Source: Syntrophaceae bacterium UBA2188 (GTDB taxonomy: Bacteria; Desulfobacterota; BSN033; UBA1163). Taken from it: DNA of 64,000 bases. The notes under the pieces are model-generated. The model saw only the letters and a list, made by a program, of their open reading frames with translations, made no database searches and was not told the origin of the DNA. Each line of letters opens with the position of its first letter. Positions within the stretch are counted from its first letter, which is position 1. The translations under genes and the position numbers were made by a program. The stretch lies in assembly GCA_002327985.1 (NCBI GenBank), contig DCVM01000126.1:3320-67319 (forward strand). The letters run 5' to 3'. This document shows positions 15,961 through 22,955 of this stretch, piece by piece.

Positions 15961-16146
15961 TCACCAGCTGGACTTGATCATCCCGGGAATCTCACCTCGG
16001 GAGGCATACTTTCTCAAGCAAAGTCGGCACATGTTAAATTTTCGGTAATAAGCCCTTGGCCTTCCGCAGAGAGGGCATCGATGATACTCACGCACCTTAA
16101 ATTTCTGTTTTCTCTGTGCCTTGTTCATCAATGAAAGTTTTGCCAA
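15961..16146 (-). CDS. rpsZ: 30S ribosomal protein S14, type Z (zinc)
   Basis: 61 residues from a TTG at 16146, five bases after AGGAGG; 61 is the exact usual length of zinc S14. Shows CPLCGRPRAYYRKFNMCRLC, the four-cysteine zinc site. A further upstream TTG at 16161 lies before the ribosome binding site and is rejected. 143 bases of spacer without a clear feature separate it from rplE. Confidence 0.95.
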   Translation of the reverse strand: MAKLSLMNKAQRKQKFKVREYHRCPLCGRPRAYYRKFNMCRLCLRKYASRGEIPGMIKSSW

Positions 16147-16289
16147 TTTTTCCTCCTGCAAAAATAGGTTAAGGTTAGGGCAAGGATGCCTGTTTGGGAA
16201 ATCGGCTAGGGTTTCGGTCTTTTTTTATTACCTTGACCCTCTAAACTCAACACCAAACTGGCTTCGTAACCTTTACCCAAAAACAATTT

Positions 16290-16829
16290 TTAATTTCGGA
16301 AGGGCATCCCCAGCAAACGGAGCAGTTCCTTCCCTTCCTCATCCGTTTTGGCTGTGGTCACAATGACGATGTTCATCCCTTTGACTTTGTCAATTTTATC
16401 GTAATGAATTTCTGGAAAGATCAGTTGTTCGCGGATTCCCAAAGCATAATTTCCCCTCCCATCAAACGACTTTCCAGAGAGGCCCTTAAAGTCCCTGACC
16501 CTTGGAAGGGTGACATTCACCAATCGATTGAAAAACTCGTACATCTTCTCTCTTCGAAGGGTGACCATACACCCAATCGGCATTCCGGTTCTTAATTTAA
16601 ACTGGGCAATCGATTTTTTAGCCTTCGTGATTACAGGCTTTTGTCCCGTAATCAGGCTGATCTCCTGAACAGCAGAATCGAGGATTTTTATATTCTGGAT
16701 AGCCTCCCCCAGCCCCATATTGACCACGATTTTCTCCAGCTTAGGGACTTCCATTTGATTCTTATAATTGAACCGCTTCATCAACGCAGGCACTACTTTT
16801 TCCTGGTAGATCTCTTTTAATTTGGCCAT
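16290..16829 (-). CDS. rplE: 50S ribosomal protein L5
   Basis: 179 residues with the family segments NQMEVPKLEKIVVNMGLGEA, TGQKPVITKAKKSIAQFKLR and RGNYALGIREQLIFPEI. L5 binds 5S rRNA and contacts P-site tRNA. Eight bases after rplX. Confidence 0.98.
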   Translation of the reverse strand: MAKLKEIYQEKVVPALMKRFNYKNQMEVPKLEKIVVNMGLGEAIQNIKILDSAVQEISLITGQKPVITKAKKSIAQFKLRTGMPIGCMVTLRREKMYEFFNRLVNVTLPRVRDFKGLSGKSFDGRGNYALGIREQLIFPEIHYDKIDKVKGMNIVIVTTAKTDEEGKELLRLLGMPFRN

Positions 16830-16837
16830 TCAATCAC

Positions 16838-17167
16838 CTACTTATCTAAAAGTTCCCCACATTTTCGACAGAACCGTGCCTTCTTTCCATCTTCCAGGAT
16901 TCGGTGTCCAATTCGAATCGGTTTGTTGCATTTCTCACAGAGGAGCATCACGTTGGAGAGATGGAGAGGGGCCTCCTTTTCCAAAATCCCCCCCTGCCTT
17001 TGTTTTCCGTGGGGCCGAGAATGCCTCTTGACAAAATTGATCTTTTCAATCAGCACCTTCTCCTTCTCGGGAAGGACTTTGAGAACTCGACCACTCTTCC
17101 CCTTTTCTTTTCCGTTGATGACCATGACCAGATCATTCTTTTTGATGTGATATTTTGGCACGATCAT
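16838..17167 (-). CDS. rplX: 50S ribosomal protein L24 with zinc-ribbon tail
   Basis: 109 residues. KOW motif near the start (NDLVMVINGKEKGKSGRVLK), which initiates large-subunit assembly. The C-terminal half has CEKC and CRKC pairs, a likely zinc ribbon seen in some L24 proteins. A 78-base spacer with a GGCAGG-type hairpin lies upstream. Confidence 0.97.
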   Translation of the reverse strand: MIVPKYHIKKNDLVMVINGKEKGKSGRVLKVLPEKEKVLIEKINFVKRHSRPHGKQRQGGILEKEAPLHLSNVMLLCEKCNKPIRIGHRILEDGKKARFCRKCGELLDK

Positions 17168-17182
17168 TTCAAATTCCTTTTC

Positions 17183-17232
17183 GTCCTAACGCCTGCTGGC
17201 CTGACCCCTATCGGGACCGGGGCTGGCAGGAG
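17183..17232. repeat. CCTGC/GGCAGG palindromic repeat, rplN-rplX spacer
   Basis: CGCCTGCTGGCC and GGGGCTGGCAGGAGTTG face each other around CCCCTATCGGGACCGGGG. Non-coding hairpin of the same flavour as 14846-14912. Confidence 0.5.
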
Positions 17233-17245
17233 TTGCAGGCTTTTT

Positions 17246-17614
17246 TTAAAGAACCTCCGGAGCCAAGGAGATGATTTTCATAAACCGTTTGGCTCGAAGT
17301 TCCCGGGCAACCGGACCGAAAATTCGGGTTCCAACAGGGTCTCCCTGGGGGTTGATCAGGACGGCAGAGTTGTCGTCAAATTTGATATATGACCCGTCAA
17401 GACGTTTGACTTCTTTCTTCGTCCGAACAATCACAGCACGAGCTACGTCCCCTTTTTTAATCTTGGAATTGGGAAGGGCATCTTTGACCGAGACGACGAT
17501 GATATCCCCTAAGGTGGCATACCTCCGACGAGTTCCGCCGAGGACTTTAATGCACCCCAATTTTTTGGCCCCTGAATTATCGGCAACTTCGAGAATCGTC
17601 CGCATCTGAATCAT
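17246..17614 (-). CDS. rplN: 50S ribosomal protein L14
   Basis: 122 residues, the usual length, with MIQMRTILEVADNSGAKKLG at the start and FGPVARELRAKRFMKIISLA at the end. L14 forms intersubunit bridges and contacts L19. Standard order rpsQ-rplN-rplX. Confidence 0.98.
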   Translation of the reverse strand: MIQMRTILEVADNSGAKKLGCIKVLGGTRRRYATLGDIIVVSVKDALPNSKIKKGDVARAVIVRTKKEVKRLDGSYIKFDDNSAVLINPQGDPVGTRIFGPVARELRAKRFMKIISLAPEVL

Positions 17615-17662
17615 GATCCACTCCCATTCGAGCCTCCCCTTTCACATTCAACTTCCAATGTG

Positions 17663-17920
17663 TTAAGCGGCCCGCTCAAGGATCTCCTTGACACGCCACC
17701 TTTTCTCTTTACTGAGGGGGCGGGTTTCGATCAATAGCACTTTATCTCCAACATGGCATTCCTTCTTTTCATCGTGAGCCTTTACCTTGGTCCTCTTCCG
17801 GATATATTTCTTATAAACAGGGTGAAGGACAACACGATTCACCATGACGACGACGGTCTGATCCATTTTATCGCTTGATACTACGCCCGTTAACGTTTTT
17901 CGTTTACCTCTTTCTCCCAT
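17663..17920 (-). CDS. rpsQ: 30S ribosomal protein S17
   Basis: 85 residues, OB-fold protein with GVVSSDKMDQTVVVMVNR and GDKVLLIETRPLSKEKRWRV. Binds 16S helix 11. Five bases after rpmC. Confidence 0.97.
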   Translation of the reverse strand: MGERGKRKTLTGVVSSDKMDQTVVVMVNRVVLHPVYKKYIRKRTKVKAHDEKKECHVGDKVLLIETRPLSKEKRWRVKEILERAA

Positions 17921-17925
17921 TGTCT

Positions 17926-18126
17926 TTATTTCCCTTTTTTCGGGGCCCTTTCCTTAAGAATGGTCTTCACCCGAGCCATGTCCCGTCTCAACTGAGGGAT
18001 TCGCATCACATTTTCCAACTGTCCCGTGGCATGCTGAAAACGAAGATTAAAGAGTTCCTCGCCCAATTCTTTTTGCTTCTCGAGCAACTCCCCTTCGCTC
18101 AGTTGGCGAAGTTCTTTGACCTTCAT
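17926..18126 (-). CDS. rpmC: 50S ribosomal protein L29
   Basis: 66 residues, two long helices (MKVKELRQLSEGELLEKQKE, then LFNLRFQHATGQLEN). L29 sits at the tunnel exit next to L23. Overlaps the rplP stop by 4 bases (ATGA), so translation is coupled. Confidence 0.97.
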   Translation of the reverse strand: MKVKELRQLSEGELLEKQKELGEELFNLRFQHATGQLENVMRIPQLRRDMARVKTILKERAPKKGK

Positions 18127-18539
18127 AGATGGCTCCCCCTCATGATAAACTTTGTATGAATCGGCAATTTATGGGAGGCCAGAAGAAATGCCTCCCTGGC
18201 CCTTTCTTCGGGAACCCCTTCCATCTCATAGAGAACTCGACCTGGCCGGATGACGGCCACCCAGTCTTCAGGCGCCCCTTTTCCTTTTCCCATTCGGGTT
18301 TCTGCGGGTTTTTTGGTAATCGGCTTGTCTGGGAAGATGCGTATCCAGATCCGACCAGTCCTCTTAATGAATCGAGTCATGGCAATTCGTGCCGCTTCAA
18401 TCTGACGGGCGGTCAACCATCCACATTCTATGGCCTGGAGTCCGAAATCACCAAAATTAAGGCTGTTTCCACGAGAGGCCACTCCCCTTCTTTTCCCCTT
18501 TTGTTGTTTGCGATATTTTGTTTTCTTCGGCATCAACAT
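18123..18539 (-). CDS. rplP: 50S ribosomal protein L16
   Basis: 138 residues. MLMPKKTKYRKQQKGKRRGV at the start and KPAETRMGKGKGAPEDWVAV in the middle are diagnostic. L16 positions A-site tRNA. A 114-base repeat-bearing spacer lies between rpsC and this gene. Confidence 0.98.
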   Translation of the reverse strand: MLMPKKTKYRKQQKGKRRGVASRGNSLNFGDFGLQAIECGWLTARQIEAARIAMTRFIKRTGRIWIRIFPDKPITKKPAETRMGKGKGAPEDWVAVIRPGRVLYEMEGVPEERAREAFLLASHKLPIHTKFIMRGSHL

Positions 18540-18552
18540 CTTATTTAAACCT

Positions 18553-18645
18553 CAATGAAAAGTATAAATTGCAAATTGAAAAGTTAGCATGGATGAATTC
18601 GTAAATTTGAACTGCTAATTTTGCATTTTACAATTTTCAATGATC
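18553..18645. repeat. ATTGAAAATTG-type repeat, copy 2 (rpsC-rplP spacer)
   Basis: AAATTGCAAATTGAAAAGTT and, inverted, AATTTTGCATTTTACAATTT-TCAATG. Built from the same words as 11747-11838 and able to form an imperfect long hairpin. Confidence 0.65.
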
Positions 18646-18653
18646 TTTATGAG

Positions 18654-19316
18654 TTAGGTAGTTCTTTCTTCTCCCTCTTTGGTTGGGAAGACTTCTCCTT
18701 TGAAGATCCAAACCTTCACGCCAATGATCCCGTATGTGGTTTTCGCTTCAGCTAAGCCATAATTAATATCCGCCCGGAGGGTGTGAAGGGGAACTCGACC
18801 CTCTCGGTACCATTCTCTACGGGCCATTTCTGCTCCACCCAATCTTCCTCCACACGCAATTTTGATACCTTTAGCGCCTAATTTGAGTGCAGAAGTCACC
18901 GCCTTCTTCATCGCCCTTCGAAATCCAACCCGTCTTTCCAACTGGAGAGCCACATTCTCAGCCACCAGTTGGGCATCAATTTCTGCCCTCTTGACTTCCT
19001 GGATATTGATAAAAATTTCTTTCTCAGTCATTTTTTGGAGTTCCTTTTTCAGGTTTTCCACCTCGGCTCCCTTTTTCCCGATGATGATGCCGGGCCGGGC
19101 GGTGTGGATAGTGACCTTCGCTTTTTTGGCCTTGCTGGCAGCCCGCTCAATTTCAATTTTTGAGACTCCCGCATGGTAAAGTTTTTTCTTTAGATGGTCA
19201 CGGATTCGAATATCTTCAATCAGAAGTTGTGGATAATCTTTTTCTGCATACCATCGCGAATCCCAGGACTTAATCAGTCCCAACCGAAAGCTAATTGGAT
19301 GTACCTTCTGTCCCAA
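18654..19316 (-). CDS. rpsC: 30S ribosomal protein S3
   Basis: 220 residues. N-terminal KH domain with the GxxG loop region (RPGIIIGKKGAEVENLKKEL), followed by the C-terminal domain (GRLGGAEMARREWYREGRVP). S3 is part of the mRNA entry channel. An 84-base spacer separates it from rplV. Confidence 0.98.
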   Translation of the reverse strand: MGQKVHPISFRLGLIKSWDSRWYAEKDYPQLLIEDIRIRDHLKKKLYHAGVSKIEIERAASKAKKAKVTIHTARPGIIIGKKGAEVENLKKELQKMTEKEIFINIQEVKRAEIDAQLVAENVALQLERRVGFRRAMKKAVTSALKLGAKGIKIACGGRLGGAEMARREWYREGRVPLHTLRADINYGLAEAKTTYGIIGVKVWIFKGEVFPTKEGEERTT

Positions 19317-19334
19317 AGTTTCTCCTCCCTTATC

Positions 19335-19398
19335 TGCCTTCCCCAGAGCGCTTCAGCACTAAAGCCTTTGCGAAGCCCGCTTTGGCATATCGGACAAG
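19335..19398. repeat. short intergenic palindromic repeat, rplV-rpsC spacer
   Basis: GAGCGCTTCAGCACTAAAGCC and CTTTGCGAAGCCCGCTTTGG form an imperfect inverted structure. Non-coding and unlike the flanking genes. Confidence 0.45.
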
Positions 19399-19400
19399 CC

Positions 19401-19733
19401 TCACTTTTCGTCCAAGACGATGTTAATATGACTAATTCTCTTTCGGATCGTGGTGGCACGGCCCAAGGCCCTGGGTTGGAAGCGTTTCATCGTCGGCCCT
19501 TGATCCACAGTAATCTTTTTTACATAAAGGCGATCCACATCAATGTTCTTCTTTTGGGTGGCATTGGCAATGGCCGATTTTAATACTTTGATGACGATCT
19601 TGGCCGCTGACTTCTTTGTAAAGTTCAGGATATTTAGAGCCTCTTCTGATCCCTTGCCCCGGATCAGATCGGCCACCAATTGTGCCTTGCGAGGTGCCAC
19701 TCGAACAAATTTTAATTTTGATTTTACTTCCAT
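19401..19733 (-). CDS. rplV: 50S ribosomal protein L22
   Basis: 110 residues with VRVAPRKAQLVADLIRGK at the N-terminus and the tunnel hairpin region (GPTMKRFQPRALGRATTIRK). L22 lines the exit tunnel with L4. 15 bases after rpsS. Confidence 0.98.
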   Translation of the reverse strand: MEVKSKLKFVRVAPRKAQLVADLIRGKGSEEALNILNFTKKSAAKIVIKVLKSAIANATQKKNIDVDRLYVKKITVDQGPTMKRFQPRALGRATTIRKRISHINIVLDEK

Positions 19734-19748
19734 CTCGCCATACCCCTG

Positions 19749-20042
19749 TTAGGGAGTAGCCTTCCCTTTAATTTTTGTTTTTCGGTCTCCGGAGTGGCCG
19801 TGGAAGGTCCGAGTCGGGGAGAATTCCCCTAACTTGTGTCCGACCATTTCCTCTGTCACGAAGACGGGGATAAACTTTTTCCCGTTATGGACAGCAAAGG
19901 TCAACCCGACCATTTCAGGGACGACCGTAGACCGCCTCGACCAAGTTTTGATCACTTTTCCTTCCTTTGTCCTTCGGGCCTCCTCCACCTTTTTCATCAA
20001 ATGGGAATCCACAAAAGGCCCCTTTTTGATTGAACGGGCCAT
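19749..20042 (-). CDS. rpsS: 30S ribosomal protein S19
   Basis: 97 residues, MARSIKKGPFVDSHLMKKVE and HKLGEFSPTRTFHGHSGDRK. S19 contacts the A-site finger and S13. Its first base overlaps the last base of the rplB stop. Confidence 0.98.
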   Translation of the reverse strand: MARSIKKGPFVDSHLMKKVEEARRTKEGKVIKTWSRRSTVVPEMVGLTFAVHNGKKFIPVFVTEEMVGHKLGEFSPTRTFHGHSGDRKTKIKGKATP

Positions 20043-20857
20043 TAATCTCTCCTCTTCAAAATATATTTACTGGTCGTTTTATTTTTCCGTGTCTTCTTCT
20101 CCGGTACCCCCCATGGCGTACAAGGATGCCTGCCTCCCGAACTCTTTCCCTCGCCGCCACCTAAAGGATGGTCAATGGGATTCATGGCCACTCCGCGAAC
20201 GGTAGGTCTCCATCCCAGCCAGCGATTTTTACCTGCTTTTCCCAAAGAGATAATTTCATGTTCGAGGTTGCTCACCTGGCCTATGGTGGCGTAACACTCC
20301 TGAAGGATCAATCTGACTTCACCCGAAGGGAGTTTGACATGCGCATATTTCCCTTCCTTGGCCATCAATTGGCCTGAGCCCCCTGCGCTCCGAATGATCT
20401 GGCCACCCTTGCCTACCTTTAACTCGATATTGTGAATTAATGTGCCGGTCGGGATATTTCGAAGGGGCAGGGCATTACCAGGTTTAATATCCGCTGTTGG
20501 ACTGGCAATCACCCGCTCCCCAACCCGCAGTTGAGAAGGGGCGAGGATATATCGTTTTTCCCCATCCGCATAGTGAAGCAAGGCAATCCGTGCCGACCGA
20601 TTCGGATCGTATTCAATAGAGGCCACTTTCGCAGGAATTTCCCTCTTATCTCGTTTGAAGTCAATCAATCGATATTTTCGTTTGTGCCGCCCTCCTCGAT
20701 GCCAGGCGGTGATTCTTCCATAACTGTTTCTCCCCCCTGTTTTCTTCAAAGGGCGAAGAAGACTCTTCTCCGGTGTCGTCGAAGTAATGTCCTCGAACTC
20801 GGAGATGGTCTGAAACCGCTTTCCAGGAGAAGTCGGTCGAAACTTTTTAATGGCCAT
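20042..20857 (-). CDS. rplB: 50S ribosomal protein L2
   Basis: 271 residues. Contains RNSYGRITAWHRGGRHKRKY and the C-terminal loop RGVAMNPIDHPLGGGEGKSS with the conserved histidine near the peptidyl-transferase centre. A 131-base spacer with repeats lies upstream. Confidence 0.98.
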   Translation of the reverse strand: MAIKKFRPTSPGKRFQTISEFEDITSTTPEKSLLRPLKKTGGRNSYGRITAWHRGGRHKRKYRLIDFKRDKREIPAKVASIEYDPNRSARIALLHYADGEKRYILAPSQLRVGERVIASPTADIKPGNALPLRNIPTGTLIHNIELKVGKGGQIIRSAGGSGQLMAKEGKYAHVKLPSGEVRLILQECYATIGQVSNLEHEIISLGKAGKNRWLGWRPTVRGVAMNPIDHPLGGGEGKSSGGRHPCTPWGVPEKKTRKNKTTSKYILKRRD

Positions 20858-20871
20858 CTTTTAACCCCATC

Positions 20872-20975
20872 AAACTCGAAATTCTAAATCCGAAATCCTA
20901 AATAAATCTCAATGATCAAAATTCCAAACCTAAAACCGAATTCGTGTTTAGGATTTAGAATTTCCCCTCGAATTT
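20872..20975. repeat. AATCCGAAATC-type repeat, copy 2 (rplW-rplB spacer)
   Basis: CGAAATTCTAAATCCGAAATCC and, inverted after 50 bases, GTTTAGGATTTAGAATTTC; a second hairpin CCCCTCGAATTTTTGTTCGAGGGG follows (20966-20989). Shares words with 15481-15541. Confidence 0.7.
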
Positions 20976-20988
20976 TTGTTCGAGGGGC

Positions 20989-21279
20989 TTAGGCTCCTTC
21001 GAAGAAATCGATACGATCTCCTTCTTTCAAAGTAATGATCGCCTTTTTCCAATCCGCCCTCTTGCCATATCTTCTTCCCAGGCGTTTTACCTTTCCCAAT
21101 ACGTTGGAGGTTCTGACCTCGAGGACTTTTACTTTAAAGAGCCGCTCAACGGCAGATTGAATTTCAACCTTGTTCACATCCCGTTGAACTTCGAAAACGT
21201 ATTGACGGCTCTCCTCTTTCTGCCGGGTGCTTTTTTCAGTAATCAAAGGCCTTCGGATGATTTTCTGTGCTTCTTTCAT
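20989..21279 (-). CDS. rplW: 50S ribosomal protein L23
   Basis: 96 residues (IIRRPLITEKSTRQKEESRQ, then VNKVEIQSAVERLFKVKV). L23 is the docking site for trigger factor and SRP at the tunnel exit. Overlaps rplD by 4 bases. Confidence 0.98.
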   Translation of the reverse strand: MKEAQKIIRRPLITEKSTRQKEESRQYVFEVQRDVNKVEIQSAVERLFKVKVLEVRTSNVLGKVKRLGRRYGKRADWKKAIITLKEGDRIDFFEGA

Positions 21280-21899
21280 GATGCGAGTGCCCCTTCAATC
21301 TTTTCAACCGTCGGATGGAGTAAGATCAAGTGTTCATGATTCAAAATATCGTAAACATTTAACCCTTCGTGACGAAGGACCTCAATCCCAGGGATATTTC
21401 GTGCGGATCGCTCTAAGTAAAGGTGTCTCGCGTCGATGACAATCAGGGCGTCTTCAATTTGAAATCTCTTTAGGACTTCAAGAACCTGGCGGGTTTTAAA
21501 TCCTTCCAGAGGAAAATCCTTGAGAAGGATCAGCTTTCCCTCCACGCGCTTTAGACTGAGAGCCGCCCTAAGAGCTGCCCTCTTGACTTTTTTAGGAAGA
21601 GAGATGGAATAGTCTTTTGGCATGGGACCGAAGATGGTTCCACCTCCTCTCCAGAGCGGAGATCGCCGGGTTCCTGCCCGTGCCCTTCCTGTCCCTTTTT
21701 GTCTCCAGGGTTTTGCTCCCCCTCCTCGGACAAGAGCCCTGTTTTTTGTAGAGGCCGTCCCCTTTCTCTGGGAAGCGAGATCCATTCGGACGACATCATG
21801 GAACACCGTAGGATTAATTTTGGCATCGAAGATCCGGTCATCCAATTCGATATCGCTTACTTTTTGATTTCCAATATCATAGACGGCTAACGTGGTCAT
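21276..21899 (-). CDS. rplD: 50S ribosomal protein L4
   Basis: 207 residues from the ATG at 21899 (MTTLAVYDIGNQKVSDIELD). The same frame is open to 22073, but that part overlaps rplC and is not L4-like. Contains TKNRALVRGGGAKPWRQKGTG, the tunnel loop. In some bacteria L4 represses the S10 operon; no leader for this was recognised here. Confidence 0.97.
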   Translation of the reverse strand: MTTLAVYDIGNQKVSDIELDDRIFDAKINPTVFHDVVRMDLASQRKGTASTKNRALVRGGGAKPWRQKGTGRARAGTRRSPLWRGGGTIFGPMPKDYSISLPKKVKRAALRAALSLKRVEGKLILLKDFPLEGFKTRQVLEVLKRFQIEDALIVIDARHLYLERSARNIPGIEVLRHEGLNVYDILNHEHLILLHPTVEKIEGALAS

Positions 21900-21912
21900 C
21901 CCATTCCCTTTC

Positions 21913-22617
21913 TTAAGCTGATGGGGCAGCAGAACCTTTCTTTTCGTTACGAGTCCCCGCCTGCCGGTCGGGCAGGGATTCCGACTTGATAGCACTTCGA
22001 ATAAGAACCCAGCCCTTTGGACTTCCGGGAATTCCACCTTTAAGAAGGAGCAGGTTCTGATCTTCTTTGACATCCACGACCTGGATATTTTGAAGCGTCA
22101 CCTTCCGATTCCCATGTTGCCCTGGCATCTTCAGGCCCTTGAAGGTATGATGAGGATAAGTGGCAGACCCTACGGAACCCCCATGACGAAAATATTCGTG
22201 AGTTCCATGAGATCCAGGAGAGCCGTGAAATCCATGGCGTTTGATCACTCCTGTAAATCCTTTCCCCTTGCTGAGACCCGTGACATCGACCACATCTCCA
22301 GGTTTGAAAAGAGTTACGGTTATTTCTTGCCCTGACTCATACTCTCCCAAATCCTCTAAAGGAAATTCTTTGATAATATAAAAAGCTCCGGTGCCTGCTT
22401 TCTTGAAATGTCCAGAGAGGGGTTTGTTGACCCTCTGGCTATTCTTTGGAAGGAAACCGAGTTGAAGGGCATTATAACCGTCCTTCTCCTTCGTCTTCTT
22501 TTGAATCACTGAGCAGGGACCGACTTCCACAACGGTCACGGGTATGACGGAGCCGTCTTCGAGAAAGACTTGAGTCATCCCTAATTTTCTCCCAATGATT
22601 CCCAAGGTCCTTTTCAT
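21913..22617 (-). CDS. rplC: 50S ribosomal protein L3 with repeat-derived C-terminal extension
   Basis: 234 residues. Residues 1-208 are ordinary L3 (MKRTLGIIGRKLGMTQVF, GHFKKAGTGAFYIIKEF, HGFHGSPGSHGTHEYFRHGG). After VLIRSAIK the frame runs about 25 residues further through a CCTGCC-GGTCG-GGCAGG palindrome (21960-21976), encoding SLPDRQAG. This looks like an in-frame repeat insertion that displaced the stop. L3 is an early assembly protein near the peptidyl-transferase centre. Confidence 0.97.
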   Translation of the reverse strand: MKRTLGIIGRKLGMTQVFLEDGSVIPVTVVEVGPCSVIQKKTKEKDGYNALQLGFLPKNSQRVNKPLSGHFKKAGTGAFYIIKEFPLEDLGEYESGQEITVTLFKPGDVVDVTGLSKGKGFTGVIKRHGFHGSPGSHGTHEYFRHGGSVGSATYPHHTFKGLKMPGQHGNRKVTLQNIQVVDVKEDQNLLLLKGGIPGSPKGWVLIRSAIKSESLPDRQAGTRNEKKGSAAPSA

Positions 22618-22629
22618 TGCCTTTTATCC

Positions 22630-22938
22630 TTATAACTTGATCTCAACATCGATTCCGGCTGCTAGATCCAGCTTCATCAATGCATCAACCGTTTGTTGGG
22701 TTGGCTCTAAAATATCGAGAAGGCGCTTGTGGGTGCGAATTTCGAACTGTTCTCTCGATTTCTTATCCACATGGGGAGATCTCAACACACAATATTTGTT
22801 GATTTTTGTTGGAAGAGGAATAGGTCCTGCGACACTGGATCCTGTCCGACGAACCGTATCCACGATCTCGGCAGTCGATTTGTCCAGAAGTTTATGATCA
22901 TAAGATTTTAAAGAAACCCTGATCTTCTGAGTTGTCAT
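22630..22938 (-). CDS. rpsJ: 30S ribosomal protein S10
   Basis: 102 residues (RVSLKSYDHKLLDKSTAEIV, then IPLPTKINKYCVLRSPHVDK). S10 (NusE) also joins antitermination complexes through NusB. It starts the S10 block only 17 bases after tuf, so no separate promoter is apparent. Confidence 0.98.
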   Translation of the reverse strand: MTTQKIRVSLKSYDHKLLDKSTAEIVDTVRRTGSSVAGPIPLPTKINKYCVLRSPHVDKKSREQFEIRTHKRLLDILEPTQQTVDALMKLDLAAGIDVEIKL

Positions 22939-22955
22939 GTTAAAACCCCTCTCCT

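Noticed and set aside
21899..22073. Extended N-terminus for L4 back to 22073
   Set aside because: The extra 58 residues overlap rplC and are not L4-like; MTTLAVYD at 21899 is the natural start.
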